Source of the DNA: Luteibacter sp.
GTDB lineage: Bacteria; Pseudomonadota; Gammaproteobacteria; Xanthomonadales; Rhodanobacteraceae
Assembly: GCF_009912395.1 (NCBI RefSeq)
Contig: NZ_WNDO01000001.1
Location: 62,001-126,000 of the forward strand
DNA length: 64,000 bases
Reading direction: 5' to 3'
The translations under genes and the position numbers were made by a program. The notes beneath the pieces are model-generated. The model saw nothing but the letters and a program-made list of their open reading frames with translations. It did not search any database and was not told the DNA's origin. Below are positions 1 through 9,947 of the stretch, piece after piece. Each line of letters starts with the position of its first letter. The stretch's first letter is position 1.

Positions 1-216
1 CTCCTGGTGAACCACCTGCTGGTCGTAGCACTCCTGCCGGGGCGTCTCGACACGCGAGACACCGTAGACGGGATCGACGCGCAGGACGTCGGCCCAGCCG
101 TAATGGGTGTTGTCGTCCGGACCGGACGGGCCGGGCGGACCATAGCGGCCATCCTGCGCGTTGGCGCCGGTGGCGAATACCGCAAGGATGAGTGCGGGAA
201 TGAGCAGGCGAGACAT
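1..216 (-). CDS. Secreted glycine-zipper 2TM-type protein (3' end cut off)
   Basis: Start ATG at 216 with a good ribosome site (GGAGG, 221-230). The first ~19 residues form a signal peptide (MSRLLIPALILAVFATGANA). The visible mature part contains YGWADVLRVDPVYGVS followed by RQECYDQQVV. That pattern is familiar from Xanthomonadales outer-membrane or periplasmic proteins whose C-terminal part is a glycine-zipper 2TM (SlyB/Rick17kDa-like) domain. The glycine zipper itself would lie beyond the left edge, so the family call is inferred from the N-terminal half only. Function unknown beyond envelope association. Confidence 0.7.
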   Translation of the reverse strand, partial: MSRLLIPALILAVFATGANAQDGRYGPPGPSGPDDNTHYGWADVLRVDPVYGVSRVETPRQECYDQQVVHQE

Positions 217-372
217 GTAGAAAAACCTCCAGCCAGGCGCACAGAACGCCTACTGGCATGCATTTCACCAAGTTCACGCTGAATCGACGCTTAGAAGTGC
301 ACCGCGACGGAATCACGTCGCGTGTCAACCAAATTCGACCCTGCGCGTACGCCCGTGGGGCGGCCGGCTTGC

Positions 373-378
373 TACTAT
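373..378 (+). promoter_or_regulatory. Possible -10 element of cysS
   Basis: TACTAT lies 41 bases before the cysS start, in a GC-rich stretch (GGCTTGCTACTATC). No convincing -35 hexamer is seen 17 bases upstream. Suggestive only. Confidence 0.3.
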
Positions 379-418
379 CTCCGACCGGCCGCCCGCCGCG
401 CCCGTCCACGGATTCCAG

Positions 419-1794
<1,376 letters not shown>

Positions 1795-1798
<4 letters not shown>

Positions 1799-2229
1799 AC
1801 GTTCCCCAGGAATCCAGCGCCGCCGAGGCACAGGCCGCGATCGCCGAGGAATTCGGTTTCTTCGGCGACTGGACCGAGCGCTATCAGTACCTGATCGACC
1901 TGGGTCGCCAGCTTCCGCCGTTCGCGGAAGAGAAGAAGACCGAGGAACACCGCGTGCACGGCTGCCAGTCGATGGTGTGGCTGATCCCCTCGGGCGATCC
2001 CTCGCGCATGACCTTCGAGGCGACCAGCGACTCGGCCATCGTCTCAGGGCTGATCGCTCTGGTGCTGCGCGTGTATTCGGGCCGATCGGCTTGGGAGATC
2101 GTCGACACCGAGCCGGCCTTCGTGCAGGAGATCGGCCTGGCCAAGCACCTCTCCCCCACCCGCTCCAACGGCCTTGCCGCCATGCTGGCGCGGATCAAGG
2201 CGTATGCGGCCGAGGCGCTAAAAAACTGA
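1795..2229 (+). CDS. sufE: SufE-family sulfur-acceptor protein
   Basis: 144 aa. SufE proteins accept sulfane sulfur from a cysteine desulfurase (SufS) and pass it to the Fe-S assembly scaffold. The conserved active-site cysteine lies in [11 protein letters not shown] (Cys57), in the expected loop after the KKTEEHRV segment. The C-terminal region ([19 protein letters not shown]) matches the family pattern. It is translationally coupled to cysS. No sufS or sufBCD is in the window, so it works with partners encoded elsewhere, or with CsdA. Confidence 0.93.
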
Positions 2230-2230
2230 T

Positions 2231-2274
2231 GTAGGAGCGCGCTTGCGCGCGATCGCGCGCAAGCGCGCTCCTAC
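2231..2274. repeat. REP-like palindrome (copy a)
   Basis: Perfect 44-base inverted repeat: two head-to-head copies of the unit GTAGGAGCGCGCTTGCGCGC around a central GATC. Lies between the convergent ends of sufE and nadV, where it may also end or protect transcripts. Confidence 0.9.
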
Positions 2275-2277
2275 AGG

Positions 2278-3696
2278 TCAAGGCTGCTCGCTGCGCTCGC
2301 GCACGTCCGCGAAAGACCAATCCCTGACCAGGCTACCGTTCTCCCACACCGTCTCCATCGCGTGCTCCCAGCCATGGTCGGGCACCATGTCCTCGACGCG
2401 CTCGGCATCCACGGGAATGGGTACGGTCTTGAAGGTGCCGTACTCGCGATGGCGGATCAGCGTGAGGCGACCACGCTGGGAAAACTTGCCGGCATCGGTG
2501 ATCGGCGCCTTGAAGACATCCACCCAGCGTCCGTCGATGCGCGCGGCCGAGCACTTCAGCGCGAATTTCTGCGTATCGCGATCCACCTTCTGCAATAGTG
2601 CGCCGCCCATGCCGAAGGCGATGTTGTCGGCGGCATAGCCTGCGCCCGTGATACGTTCGAGGATCGCCCGAATGCTGTCCGGATTTACGCCGTCCCCCTG
2701 GATCAGACGGACATGGTTGAGCAACTTGAAGCCCTTGCCGTTCTTCGTGTGACCGAAGGCCTCGTCGAGCAGTGTGATGCACTGATGCACCACCTCCACC
2801 GGGTCACCCGAATCCGGACGCACCACCAGCGTGCCGCCCGAGGCGATCACTTCGTCGCGCAAAGCCTTGCCCCAGTGCTCGCGGATGGCATGGAAGATGT
2901 CGTAGCTATCGGACACCACGGCGACAAGACTGCCCGGCTTGGCAAAGTGCCGGAGCATGTTGCGATAGGCGTCGACCTCGCGCTCGCGACCCCAGCTCGT
3001 GATCGTGCTGTGCTCGGCGGCAGGAATCGAATAGCCGGCCATCGGTTCGCCGTAATACGTGTGGGCGGCTAATACCCCCTGCACCGTGTCGGTGCCTCGG
3101 AAGTTCACCAGATGTGACATGCCGCCGATCGCGGCCGACTCGGCGCTCGACACGCCGCGCGCGCCGAAGTCATGCAGCTTGAACGGCAACTGGCCTTCGA
3201 CATCGTCGCTGGTCCGCTCAAGGAAGGCGCGGATGGTGCGCTTCACCTGCCAGCTCAGCGTGGCCACGGTCACCGGATACCACAAGCGCAACAGCAGGGT
3301 CTCCAGGTAGCTCGGCAGCCAGTAAGCCTCAGGGTCGGTCGATTCGATGGTGACGAGGGCCTGGTGCGTCGGTACCACCATGCCTTCGGGCACGGCGCGG
3401 ATACGCATGGGCAAGCGGCCGCCATGCACGTCCACGATCCGCCGCCAGCCCGCCTCGTTGAACGGTTCGCCATGGGCCGCGAAGAAGTCACGAGCCTCGT
3501 CGACGTTGGCATGCGTGACGGGCGTGGCCAGCCACTCCTTGAGAATTGCCTGAAGTCCGAAGAACACCGTCTTGTCGTACACGCCACCGCGCGACTCGAC
3601 GTAGAAGAACGTCCGGTCGGTGCCAGGCGGGTACTGCAACCAGTGGCTCGCCTTGTAGCTGTCGGTGTTGAGGATGAGGTTCTGCAGGTGGCGCAT
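2278..3696 (-). CDS. nadV: Nicotinamide phosphoribosyltransferase
   Basis: 472 aa, close to the length of bacterial and animal NAMPT. Makes nicotinamide mononucleotide from nicotinamide and PRPP, a shortcut in NAD salvage. Visible family motifs are LNTDSYKASHWLQYPPGT at the N-terminus, FKLHDFGARGVSS, the catalytic-histidine segment PAAEHSTITSWG, VVRPDSGDP (phosphoribosyl binding), and LIQGDGV and FGMGGALLQKV near the C-terminus. The open frame extends 29 codons upstream, but ATG 3696 has AAGGAG eight bases before it and begins exactly where the family begins. No nicotinamidase or NMN adenylyltransferase is adjacent. Confidence 0.94.
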   Translation of the reverse strand: MRHLQNLILNTDSYKASHWLQYPPGTDRTFFYVESRGGVYDKTVFFGLQAILKEWLATPVTHANVDEARDFFAAHGEPFNEAGWRRIVDVHGGRLPMRIRAVPEGMVVPTHQALVTIESTDPEAYWLPSYLETLLLRLWYPVTVATLSWQVKRTIRAFLERTSDDVEGQLPFKLHDFGARGVSSAESAAIGGMSHLVNFRGTDTVQGVLAAHTYYGEPMAGYSIPAAEHSTITSWGREREVDAYRNMLRHFAKPGSLVAVVSDSYDIFHAIREHWGKALRDEVIASGGTLVVRPDSGDPVEVVHQCITLLDEAFGHTKNGKGFKLLNHVRLIQGDGVNPDSIRAILERITGAGYAADNIAFGMGGALLQKVDRDTQKFALKCSAARIDGRWVDVFKAPITDAGKFSQRGRLTLIRHREYGTFKTVPIPVDAERVEDMVPDHGWEHAMETVWENGSLVRDWSFADVRERSEQP

Positions 3697-3827
3697 GACG
3701 GAAGCTCCTTCGCGTCCGGAAAGCCAGCGGTCTTTCTGCGGGCGGTCGTTGCCGGGATCAACCACGGCCAAGAAAGAATTCAAGGATGTACCGGTGGTCT
3801 TCGTACCTCAATGGCCGGGCCGAAACG

Positions 3828-3855
3828 AAGAAGCCCCGCGATGGCGGGGCTTCTT
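3828..3855 (-). terminator. Rho-independent terminator of dksA-like gene
   Basis: A 12-bp perfect stem (AAGAAGCCCCGC with its complement) and 4-base loop lie 20 bases after the stop of the minus-strand gene. On the minus strand the stem ends in CTTCTT and is followed by CGTTTCGG. It separates dksA from nadV. Confidence 0.8.
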
Positions 3856-3875
3856 GTCGAACCAGGGGGCGTGGA

Positions 3876-4829
3876 TCAGTCGCCCATCTGCTTCTGAAGG
3901 TGCTCGCGGCGCTCCTGCGCGTCGAGCGTGAGCGTGGCGATCGGACGGGCGTCGAGGCGCTCGAGACCGATTTCCTCGTCGGTTTCCTCGCAGAAGCCGT
4001 AGCGGCCTTCCTCGATGCGGCGCAGAGCCTTGTCGATCTTGGAGATGAGCTTGCGGTAGCGGTCGCGGGTACGCAGTTCCAGCGAGTTTTCGGTCTCGCG
4101 GGTGGCGCGCTCGGCCTCGTCGCCGACGTCACGGACTTCCTCGCGGAGGTTGTCCATGGTCTGTCGCGACTCCTCGATCAGATCTTCGCGCCACTTCTTC
4201 AGCTTGGCGCGATAGTAGGCGAGGTGCTTCGGGCTCATGTACTCCTCGCCATCGTTATCGTTGGGACGATAACCGGCGGGGAGGTCGATGATGGTGGTAG
4301 CCGGCAGCGCGTAGCGGCCGTCCTCTTTGGTGATGCCGTTTTCAAGAGTGGTGCTGTTCATGCTGAATTGCGCAGATTTCTCAGTTCTGGATGGGGAGGC
4401 GCTGGCCACCGCGGATGCCTTGCGACCGTCGGTCGCGGCCGCATCGTTGGCATGGGCGGTTTTGGCCGCCGGTGCCGGCGTGGCCTTGGGCGCGGCCTTC
4501 ACCGGCGCCTCGGGCGTCTTCTTGGCCGTCGCAGCCTTGCTGGCGGCGGCCGTCGTCTTCTTTGCCGCGGTCGGCGCGGCAGGCGCCTTGGCTGCGGGCT
4601 TGGTTACGGCCTTGGCGGGCGCTTTCGTCGCTGCCTTGGCCGGTGCCTTCTTCGCGGCGGCCTTCACCGGCGCGCTCTTGGCGGGAACCTTCTTCGCCAC
4701 GGCCCCCGCCGTCTTGGCCGGCGTCTTGGCCGCCTTCGCCACGGCCGGCGTGGCCTTCTTCACATCACCAGCCCCGCCTTTCTTGGCGGCGCCCTTGGCA
4801 GCTGCGGAACTACTAGCGATTTTCGCCAT
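3876..4829 (-). CDS. dksA: DksA-family transcription factor with Lys/Ala-rich N-terminal extension
   Basis: 317 aa, about twice the length of E. coli DksA (151 aa). DksA binds the RNA polymerase secondary channel and, with ppGpp, adjusts stable-RNA and amino-acid promoters. Residues ~1-150 are a low-complexity Lys/Ala/Pro tract resembling histone H1 tails. Residues ~205-317 hold the DksA core: a coiled coil, [15 protein letters not shown], and [20 protein letters not shown]. Only the first of the four zinc-finger cysteines remains; the others are Thr, Thr and Ala. The coiled-coil tip reads GDEAERA, so the second acidic tip residue is Glu rather than Asp. Start chosen at ATG 4829 (GAGG eight bases upstream); an in-frame GTG three codons earlier is possible. 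Confidence 0.9.
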   Translation of the reverse strand: MAKIASSSAAAKGAAKKGGAGDVKKATPAVAKAAKTPAKTAGAVAKKVPAKSAPVKAAAKKAPAKAATKAPAKAVTKPAAKAPAAPTAAKKTTAAASKAATAKKTPEAPVKAAPKATPAPAAKTAHANDAAATDGRKASAVASASPSRTEKSAQFSMNSTTLENGITKEDGRYALPATTIIDLPAGYRPNDNDGEEYMSPKHLAYYRAKLKKWREDLIEESRQTMDNLREEVRDVGDEAERATRETENSLELRTRDRYRKLISKIDKALRRIEEGRYGFCEETDEEIGLERLDARPIATLTLDAQERREHLQKQMGD

Positions 4830-4947
4830 ATCCTTCACCTCGGTGGCCGTGGCGGCGGGGTGTTATAGCCCAGATGCGTTACCCCAGCAACCTTCTTCTG
4901 GGATACTGTCGGCTGGCATACGCCGGTCGACACCTGGCCTTCAATCA

Positions 4948-5208
4948 GTGACCCGCCTCCTCCTTCTACTGTTGTCCTTCTACAAGCGGTGGCTCAGCCC
5001 CCTCCTAGGGGCCCGCTGCCGGTTCCATCCATCGTGTTCCGATTATGCACGGGTTGCCATAGCCCGCTTCGGGCCGGCGCGCGGCGCCGTCCTGGCCAGC
5101 TGGCGCATCCTGCGCTGCCAGCCTTTCTGCGAGGGCGGGCATGATCCCGTGCCGGACCAATTCACTTTGCGCCGCTGTGGCGCCCAAGGAGCCCATACCC
5201 ATGACTAA
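4948..5208 (+). CDS. yidD: Membrane protein insertion efficiency factor YidD
   Basis: 86 aa from a GTG start (frame set by the motif, since the open frame runs far upstream antisense to dksA). Contains the YidD hallmarks: [22 protein letters not shown], and [19 protein letters not shown]. YidD helps YidC insert inner-membrane proteins. Here it is separated from yidC/rnpA/rpmH and instead overlaps the pyrC start by 8 bases, so it appears translationally linked to pyrimidine synthesis. The N-terminus is short and Leu-rich (amphipathic membrane anchor). Confidence 0.88.
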   Translation: MTRLLLLLLSFYKRWLSPLLGARCRFHPSCSDYARVAIARFGPARGAVLASWRILRCQPFCEGGHDPVPDQFTLRRCGAQGAHTHD

Positions 5209-6541
5209 CGCCTGGCTCATCAAGAACGCCGAACTGATCAACGAAAACAAGCGGTTCACCGCGGATGTCCGCGTCCGCGACGGCAAAATCGCGAAGATCG
5301 CGCAAGGACTGGAAAAGGAGCGTGACGAAGAGGTTATCGACGCCACCGGCCTGTGGCTGCTGCCGGGAATGATCGACGACCAGGTCCACTTCCGCGAACC
5401 GGGCCTCACCCAGAAGGCCGACATCTTCCACGAGTCGCGCGCCTGCGCGGCCGGCGGCATCACCAGCTACATGGAAATGCCCAACACCAAGCCGCCGGCG
5501 CTTGACCGCGACACGCTGGAGGCCAAGTACACCCGCGCCGCCGAGACCTCGGCCGTGAACTACGCCTTCTACATGGGCGCCAGCAACGACCATCTTGAAC
5601 ACATCCGCAAGCTCGATCCCAAGGCCGCCCCGGGCGTGAAGGTCTTCATGGGCGCATCCACCGGTAACATGCTGGTCGACAACCCGGAGACGCTCGACGG
5701 CATCTTCCGCGACACCCCCGTGCCGATCATCACCCATTGCGAAGACACCCCGATGATCGACGCCAACCACGAGAAGGCGCGCGAGAAGTACGGCGAGGAC
5801 ATCCCCGCCTGGGAACATCCGCACATCCGTTCCCGCGAGGCCTGCATCAAGTCCACACGCCTGGCGATCTCGCTGGCGAAGAAGCACAACACCCGCCTGC
5901 ACGTGCTGCACATCTCCACCGCCGACGAACTAGCCCTGTTCGAGCCGGGCCCGATCGAGGGCAAGCGCATCACGGCGGAAACCTGCGTCCACTTCCTGCA
6001 TTTCGGCGGCAAGGCCGATTACGACGAGAAGGGTTTCTTCATCAAGTGCAATCCGGCGATCAAGGACGAGGCCGACCGCGAGGCCATCACCAAGGCGCTG
6101 GCCGAAGGCCGCCTCGACGTGCTCGCCACCGATCACGCCCCGCACCTGCTGGAAGAAAAACAGCAGAAATACGACAAGGCCCCGTCCGGTCTGCCGCTCG
6201 TGCAGTTCGCCCTGCAGGCCGCGCTCGAGCGCGTCACCGAAGGCAAGCTCACGCTGCAGCGCGTGGTGGAGACCGTGTGCCACAACCCGGCGAAACTGTT
6301 CAACGTGAAGGATCGTGGCTTCCTGCGCGAAGGTTATGCAGCCGACCTGGTCCTGATCGATCCGAAGAAGTCGCATACGGTGACTCAGCAGGAAGTGCTC
6401 TCCAAGTGTGGCTGGACACCCTTCGAAGGCACCACCTTCAGCCACAGCATCGCCTCAACCTTCGTCAATGGACAGCGCGTGTGGGATGGCAAGAAGCTCG
6501 ACGATTCCGTGCGCGGCCAGCGCCTGGCCTTCGATCGGTGA
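5201..6541 (+). CDS. pyrC: Dihydroorotase (type I)
   Basis: 446 aa. Cyclises N-carbamoyl-aspartate to dihydroorotate in pyrimidine synthesis. ATG 5201 is preceded by AAGGAG and fits the family N-terminus ([15 protein letters not shown]); 20 upstream codons are left out. Amidohydrolase landmarks: [17 protein letters not shown] (metal site 1), [22 protein letters not shown] with the likely carboxylated Lys, [19 protein letters not shown], and the catalytic LATDHAPH. The usual HxH of metal site 1 reads QVH, so its first histidine is glutamine, a variant I recall from a Bacteroidetes-type dihydroorotase subgroup. Overlaps yidD and the next gene. Confidence 0.92.
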   Translation: MTNAWLIKNAELINENKRFTADVRVRDGKIAKIAQGLEKERDEEVIDATGLWLLPGMIDDQVHFREPGLTQKADIFHESRACAAGGITSYMEMPNTKPPALDRDTLEAKYTRAAETSAVNYAFYMGASNDHLEHIRKLDPKAAPGVKVFMGASTGNMLVDNPETLDGIFRDTPVPIITHCEDTPMIDANHEKAREKYGEDIPAWEHPHIRSREACIKSTRLAISLAKKHNTRLHVLHISTADELALFEPGPIEGKRITAETCVHFLHFGGKADYDEKGFFIKCNPAIKDEADREAITKALAEGRLDVLATDHAPHLLEEKQQKYDKAPSGLPLVQFALQAALERVTEGKLTLQRVVETVCHNPAKLFNVKDRGFLREGYAADLVLIDPKKSHTVTQQEVLSKCGWTPFEGTTFSHSIASTFVNGQRVWDGKKLDDSVRGQRLAFDR

Positions 6542-7335
6542 GGCGCATCGCACTCGCCCTTGCGGCGTGCCTCGTGTTCCCGGTGGCCCACGCAGTCACC
6601 ACCGACCTGCCACCCAGCGTCTCGCAGGGCGGCCTGGTCATCGGTCACGCGGCGCCGGGAACGCGCGTCGCGGTGGCGGGCAAGCCGGTGCGCGTCGGCG
6701 ACGACGGCACCTTCGTTTTCGGCGCCGGCCGTGACGAGCAAGGCCCCATCGTCGTCACCGTGGGCGGCACTCGCCACACGCTGACGGTGACGCCCCGCGA
6801 CTGGCCCATCGAACGCGTGAACGGCGTGCCGCCGAAGACGGTGAACCCGCCGCCGGAGATCGCGAAGCGCATCCAGCGCGAGCAGGCCGAGGTGGTCGCA
6901 GCCCGCGATCGCGACGATGCGCGCGAGGACTTCGCGAAAGGCTTCATCTGGCCGGTGACCGGACGCATCAGCGGCCGCTTCGGTAACCAGCGCATCTATA
7001 ACGGCGATCCCAAGGCGCCGCATTCGGGCATGGATATCGCCGTGCCGGAAGGCACGCCGGTGAAGGCGCCCGCCGATGGCGTGATCACCTTCGCCAAGCC
7101 GGATCTCTACCTCACCGGCGGCACGGTGCTGCTCGACCACGGTTTCGGCCTGTCGTCGAACTTCCTCCATCTGTCGCGCATCGACGTAAAGGTGGGCGAG
7201 CACGTGCGGCAAGGCCAGGTGATCGGCGCAGCAGGCAAGACAGGTCGTGCGACGGGGCCGCACGTGCACTGGGGTTTCAACTGGTTCGGGACGCGTCTGG
7301 ATCCGTTGCTGCTACCTGGCATCCGTCAGCCCTGA
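6538..7335 (+). CDS. M23-family (LytM-type) metallopeptidase, secreted
   Basis: 265 aa from a GTG overlapping the pyrC stop by 4 bases (GTGA), hence probably co-translated. Residues 1-19 are a signal peptide ([19 protein letters not shown]). The middle is a beta-rich region, and the C-terminal ~130 residues are the LytM/M23 domain: HSGMDIAVPEGTPV gives the first zinc His and Asp, and GPHVHWGF supplies the HxH. All metal ligands are present, so an active periplasmic peptidoglycan endopeptidase is likely, rather than a degenerate EnvC/NlpD activator. Substrate specificity cannot be read. Confidence 0.9.
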   Translation: MRRIALALAACLVFPVAHAVTTDLPPSVSQGGLVIGHAAPGTRVAVAGKPVRVGDDGTFVFGAGRDEQGPIVVTVGGTRHTLTVTPRDWPIERVNGVPPKTVNPPPEIAKRIQREQAEVVAARDRDDAREDFAKGFIWPVTGRISGRFGNQRIYNGDPKAPHSGMDIAVPEGTPVKAPADGVITFAKPDLYLTGGTVLLDHGFGLSSNFLHLSRIDVKVGEHVRQGQVIGAAGKTGRATGPHVHWGFNWFGTRLDPLLLPGIRQP

Positions 7336-7401
7336 CGACCACCATCGCGGACACGGTCCGCTCCCATCCCTTCGGTAGGGCGGAGCGTGGCCGCAATGGG
7401 A

Positions 7402-8331
7402 TCAGCCGCGGGCCTTGCTGGCGAAGGCCACCGCGTCATGCGGATGCAGGCTTTCGTGGTGTGCCACACGCACGTGGAAATCCGCGACGCCCGTGTCCGC
7501 GTCCAGCGTCTTCTGGATGCGCCTCGCGGCATCCTCGCAGAACATCAGGTTGCCGCCGTTGGCCAGCGCGAACGCCTGCTCGTCGGCGCGCTTCACCGCC
7601 GTCTGCACGGGGGTGCCAAGCGCATCCTCCACGCGATCGATCATGCCGATCAGGTCGAAACCGCCCTCGCCTGCCGGACGCACGCGAATTGTCGCGGTGC
7701 TGCGCTGGGCATGGGGCGTGGCGACAATGCCCTGCTCCGTGCCCAGCCACGCGAGGATCGTCTCGCGATCCAGCGACAGGTCGGCGGGGAAGGCCTTCGC
7801 GAAGCTGTCCTGGATCAGCTGGCGCGACAGCGCCGCCGATGCCGGACAAGTGGACGAATAGACCACGTCCGTCATCAGTTCCAGATGGAAATGGCCATCC
7901 GAACGCAAGGTGGCATCGATGGTGATCGGATACGCGCGCCAGCCACTGTTGTCGCTGCGTAACGCACGACGACGCACCAGATGCTCGAAGCCGATGGTGA
8001 TGCGCGCATGGTCGGACAGACCCTCGTGCGAGGCGAGGAACCGGCCAAGCAGCTCACGTACCCCGATCATGGTCAACGGCCCCGCCGACAACGCCTCGGA
8101 TACCAGCAGATAAAGGCGCGACATATGGATGCCACGCACATCGGCCTTCACGAGGTTCACGAAGGCACCCACCCGGGCGCCCGTGGCGCGAACGTCGCCA
8201 TCACCGGCATCGAATGCCACAGGCATTTCCATGCCGTCCATGCCGACCCAGTCGAGCGTGCCGGGAGCGACCGCGTGATCGTGGGATGCGACGTCGGGAA
8301 GCAGGCGGGTCGGGGAGTCTTGCGTGTACAT
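7402..8331 (-). CDS. folE2: GTP cyclohydrolase FolE2 (type IB)
   Basis: 309 aa. Opens GTP to dihydroneopterin triphosphate, first step of folate (and queuosine) synthesis. Family signs: LLPDVASHDHAVAPGTLDWVG at the N-terminus, VRGIHMSRLY, the metal cysteine in SSTCPASAAL, and FCEDAARRIQKTLDA with the C-terminal HVRVAHHESLHPHDA. FolE2 can use metals other than zinc and often substitutes for FolE under zinc limitation, sometimes under Zur; I could not see a clear Zur site in the 99 bases upstream. Stands alone, next to the end of the operon at 8431-13062. Confidence 0.92.
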   Translation of the reverse strand: MYTQDSPTRLLPDVASHDHAVAPGTLDWVGMDGMEMPVAFDAGDGDVRATGARVGAFVNLVKADVRGIHMSRLYLLVSEALSAGPLTMIGVRELLGRFLASHEGLSDHARITIGFEHLVRRRALRSDNSGWRAYPITIDATLRSDGHFHLELMTDVVYSSTCPASAALSRQLIQDSFAKAFPADLSLDRETILAWLGTEQGIVATPHAQRSTATIRVRPAGEGGFDLIGMIDRVEDALGTPVQTAVKRADEQAFALANGGNLMFCEDAARRIQKTLDADTGVADFHVRVAHHESLHPHDAVAFASKARG

Positions 8332-8430
8332 CGGGAAGATCCTTAGGGCAGGTCGTCGGATGACCGACTCACTGACAGGACATGGGGGAGACGGCGGCGG
8401 CGGTCAATGGCGAACAAGAGAACGCTCCGT

Positions 8431-9270
8431 TCACCCCTGGCGGGAAGCCGCCTGACGCGCCGAACGCCATGCGCGGAACGCCGTGGCCGGACCGGTACGC
8501 GACTGGCGGCGATGTAGCTCTACGAAAGGTTCAGCCGCCTTGGCGGCGCCACGCGCCGTGGCCAGCGCCGTGCGGCCCTCCAGGCCACGGAAGGTGCTAA
8601 GGGGCTCACCCAGCGCCAGCGCCTCGTCCAGACCCGCTGCAAGGTCCTGCAACTGCGCACGCAGGGCATCGCGACGAGCCGGGGAATCGTCCTTCAGCTG
8701 TCCGCGCGACAGGCCATGGCGGGCCAGACGGGACATCGGCAGCGGCAGGCGTTCGCGCTCGGCATCCAGTTCGAGCCGGGACAGCGCGAAGACCAGGTGC
8801 GACAACGTGGCGATCCGGGTGGCGGCCTCGGATGGTGCCGTCGGGCCGAACCACCAGGCGTTCTCCAGTGCCGCCAGCGCGCCATGCATGTTGCGGGCGG
8901 CGACGACCTGGGACGCGAAGTCCGAGGCCGTGCCCTGCTCGAGCTGAGCCATCGCCGCAAGCACGGGAGCGAGCCAGAGTCGCCCATCCACCTGGCGTGC
9001 GCGCTCGCTGGCGAACAGCACCTTGGTCAACGGATGGCGGCCGCCACTGGCGGCGGCGCCGGAAAGCTCCTCCGCCCACCATTGCAGCTTGGCTGCGGCC
9101 ACCTGGGGCTCACGAATACCGTAGGCCGAGGCGATCAGCTCCTGCTCGAAAGCCGCCAGCGCCACATGCTCGTCGCGTACGGCCGGATCGACGAAGCCCA
9201 GCGCGACGCGCTGCTGGGGCTGCACCGCCAGCCATTTGTCGACGAAGCTCTGGGTCGCGCCTTCGGTCAC
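8431..9270 (-). CDS. Squalene/phytoene synthase-family protein
   Basis: 279 aa from GTG 9270, which overlaps the upstream phosphatase stop by 4 bases. All-helical protein with the trans-isoprenyl diphosphate synthase (head-to-head) pattern: an N-terminal FEQELIASAYGIREPQVAAAKLQWWAEEL-like region (given in pieces: FEQELI, EPQVAAAKLQWWAEEL), then HPLTKVL. The classical DxxxD catalytic motifs are weak or absent, which resembles the NDUFAF6/assembly-factor branch more than true squalene synthases. No hopanoid or carotenoid genes are adjacent; the operon context is ubiquinone and wall recycling. Function uncertain. Confidence 0.65.
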   Translation of the reverse strand: MTEGATQSFVDKWLAVQPQQRVALGFVDPAVRDEHVALAAFEQELIASAYGIREPQVAAAKLQWWAEELSGAAASGGRHPLTKVLFASERARQVDGRLWLAPVLAAMAQLEQGTASDFASQVVAARNMHGALAALENAWWFGPTAPSEAATRIATLSHLVFALSRLELDAERERLPLPMSRLARHGLSRGQLKDDSPARRDALRAQLQDLAAGLDEALALGEPLSTFRGLEGRTALATARGAAKAAEPFVELHRRQSRTGPATAFRAWRSARQAASRQG

Positions 9271-9947
9271 GCCGCCACCTCGATACCGAGCAGGGTCGCC
9301 AGCTCGTCCGGGTGGTCGATCACCAGGTCGGCGCCCCACTCTTCCGGATTGCCGCCGTCCAGGTAACCCCAGCGCACAGCCACCGTGTACAGGCCGGCCG
9401 CATGACCCGCCTGCACGTCGCGACGATCATCGCCGACGAACACAGAGCGCATGGGAGCGCAGCCCGCGATCTCGCATGCGCGGATCACAGGCGCGGGGTC
9501 CGGCTTCTTCACCGGCAGGGTATCGCCAGCCACGACGGCGGCGGGCTTCCAGTGCGGCACCGCCTTCGGCAGCAACGCCTCGGTGAGGAAGCCGGGCTTG
9601 TTGGTGACGATGCCCCAGCGCATGCCGGCGGCTTCGATGCCGCTGAGCAGCGGCTCGACGCCATCGAACGGATGCGTGCCGGCGAGGCCCATGTTTTCCT
9701 CGTAGATGGCGAGGAAACGCGGGACATGGCGCAGCACGGCGTCGGCGTCGAACTCGGGGAAGGCCACGGCGATCATCGCGCGCGAACCGCGCGAGACGAC
9801 TTCGCGTAGCGGCGCGAACTCAGGGTGCGGTGCCTTGAGTTCGTCGCACAGCTGCACGATGGCGGCGTAGAGATCCTGCGCGCTGTCCAGCAGCGTGCCG
9901 TCGAGATCGAAGAAGATGCCATCAGGCTTGAAAGGTAGTGTCGTCAT
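9267..9947 (-). CDS. mupP: HAD phosphatase, MupP-like (phosphoglycolate phosphatase family)
   Basis: 226 aa HAD hydrolase. FFDLDGTLLDSA carries the nucleophile Asp, VTNKP is motif II, KKPDP supplies the Lys, and FVGDDRRDVQAG is motif IV. It would commonly be named phosphoglycolate phosphatase (Gph). However, the C-terminal pattern NPEEWGADLVIDHPDEL and the order MTA deaminase - ubiG - phosphatase match the Pseudomonas MupP locus, whose enzyme dephosphorylates MurNAc-6-phosphate in peptidoglycan recycling. The MupP assignment is therefore an inference from remembered synteny and motif. Start ATG overlaps the ubiG stop (ATGA). Confidence 0.8.
   Translation of the reverse strand: MTTLPFKPDGIFFDLDGTLLDSAQDLYAAIVQLCDELKAPHPEFAPLREVVSRGSRAMIAVAFPEFDADAVLRHVPRFLAIYEENMGLAGTHPFDGVEPLLSGIEAAGMRWGIVTNKPGFLTEALLPKAVPHWKPAAVVAGDTLPVKKPDPAPVIRACEIAGCAPMRSVFVGDDRRDVQAGHAAGLYTVAVRWGYLDGGNPEEWGADLVIDHPDELATLLGIEVAA

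Noticed and set aside
4327-4947. Long N-terminal extension of yidD
   Set aside because: Antisense shadow of the Lys/Ala-rich dksA tract; the YidD family begins at the GTG at 4948.
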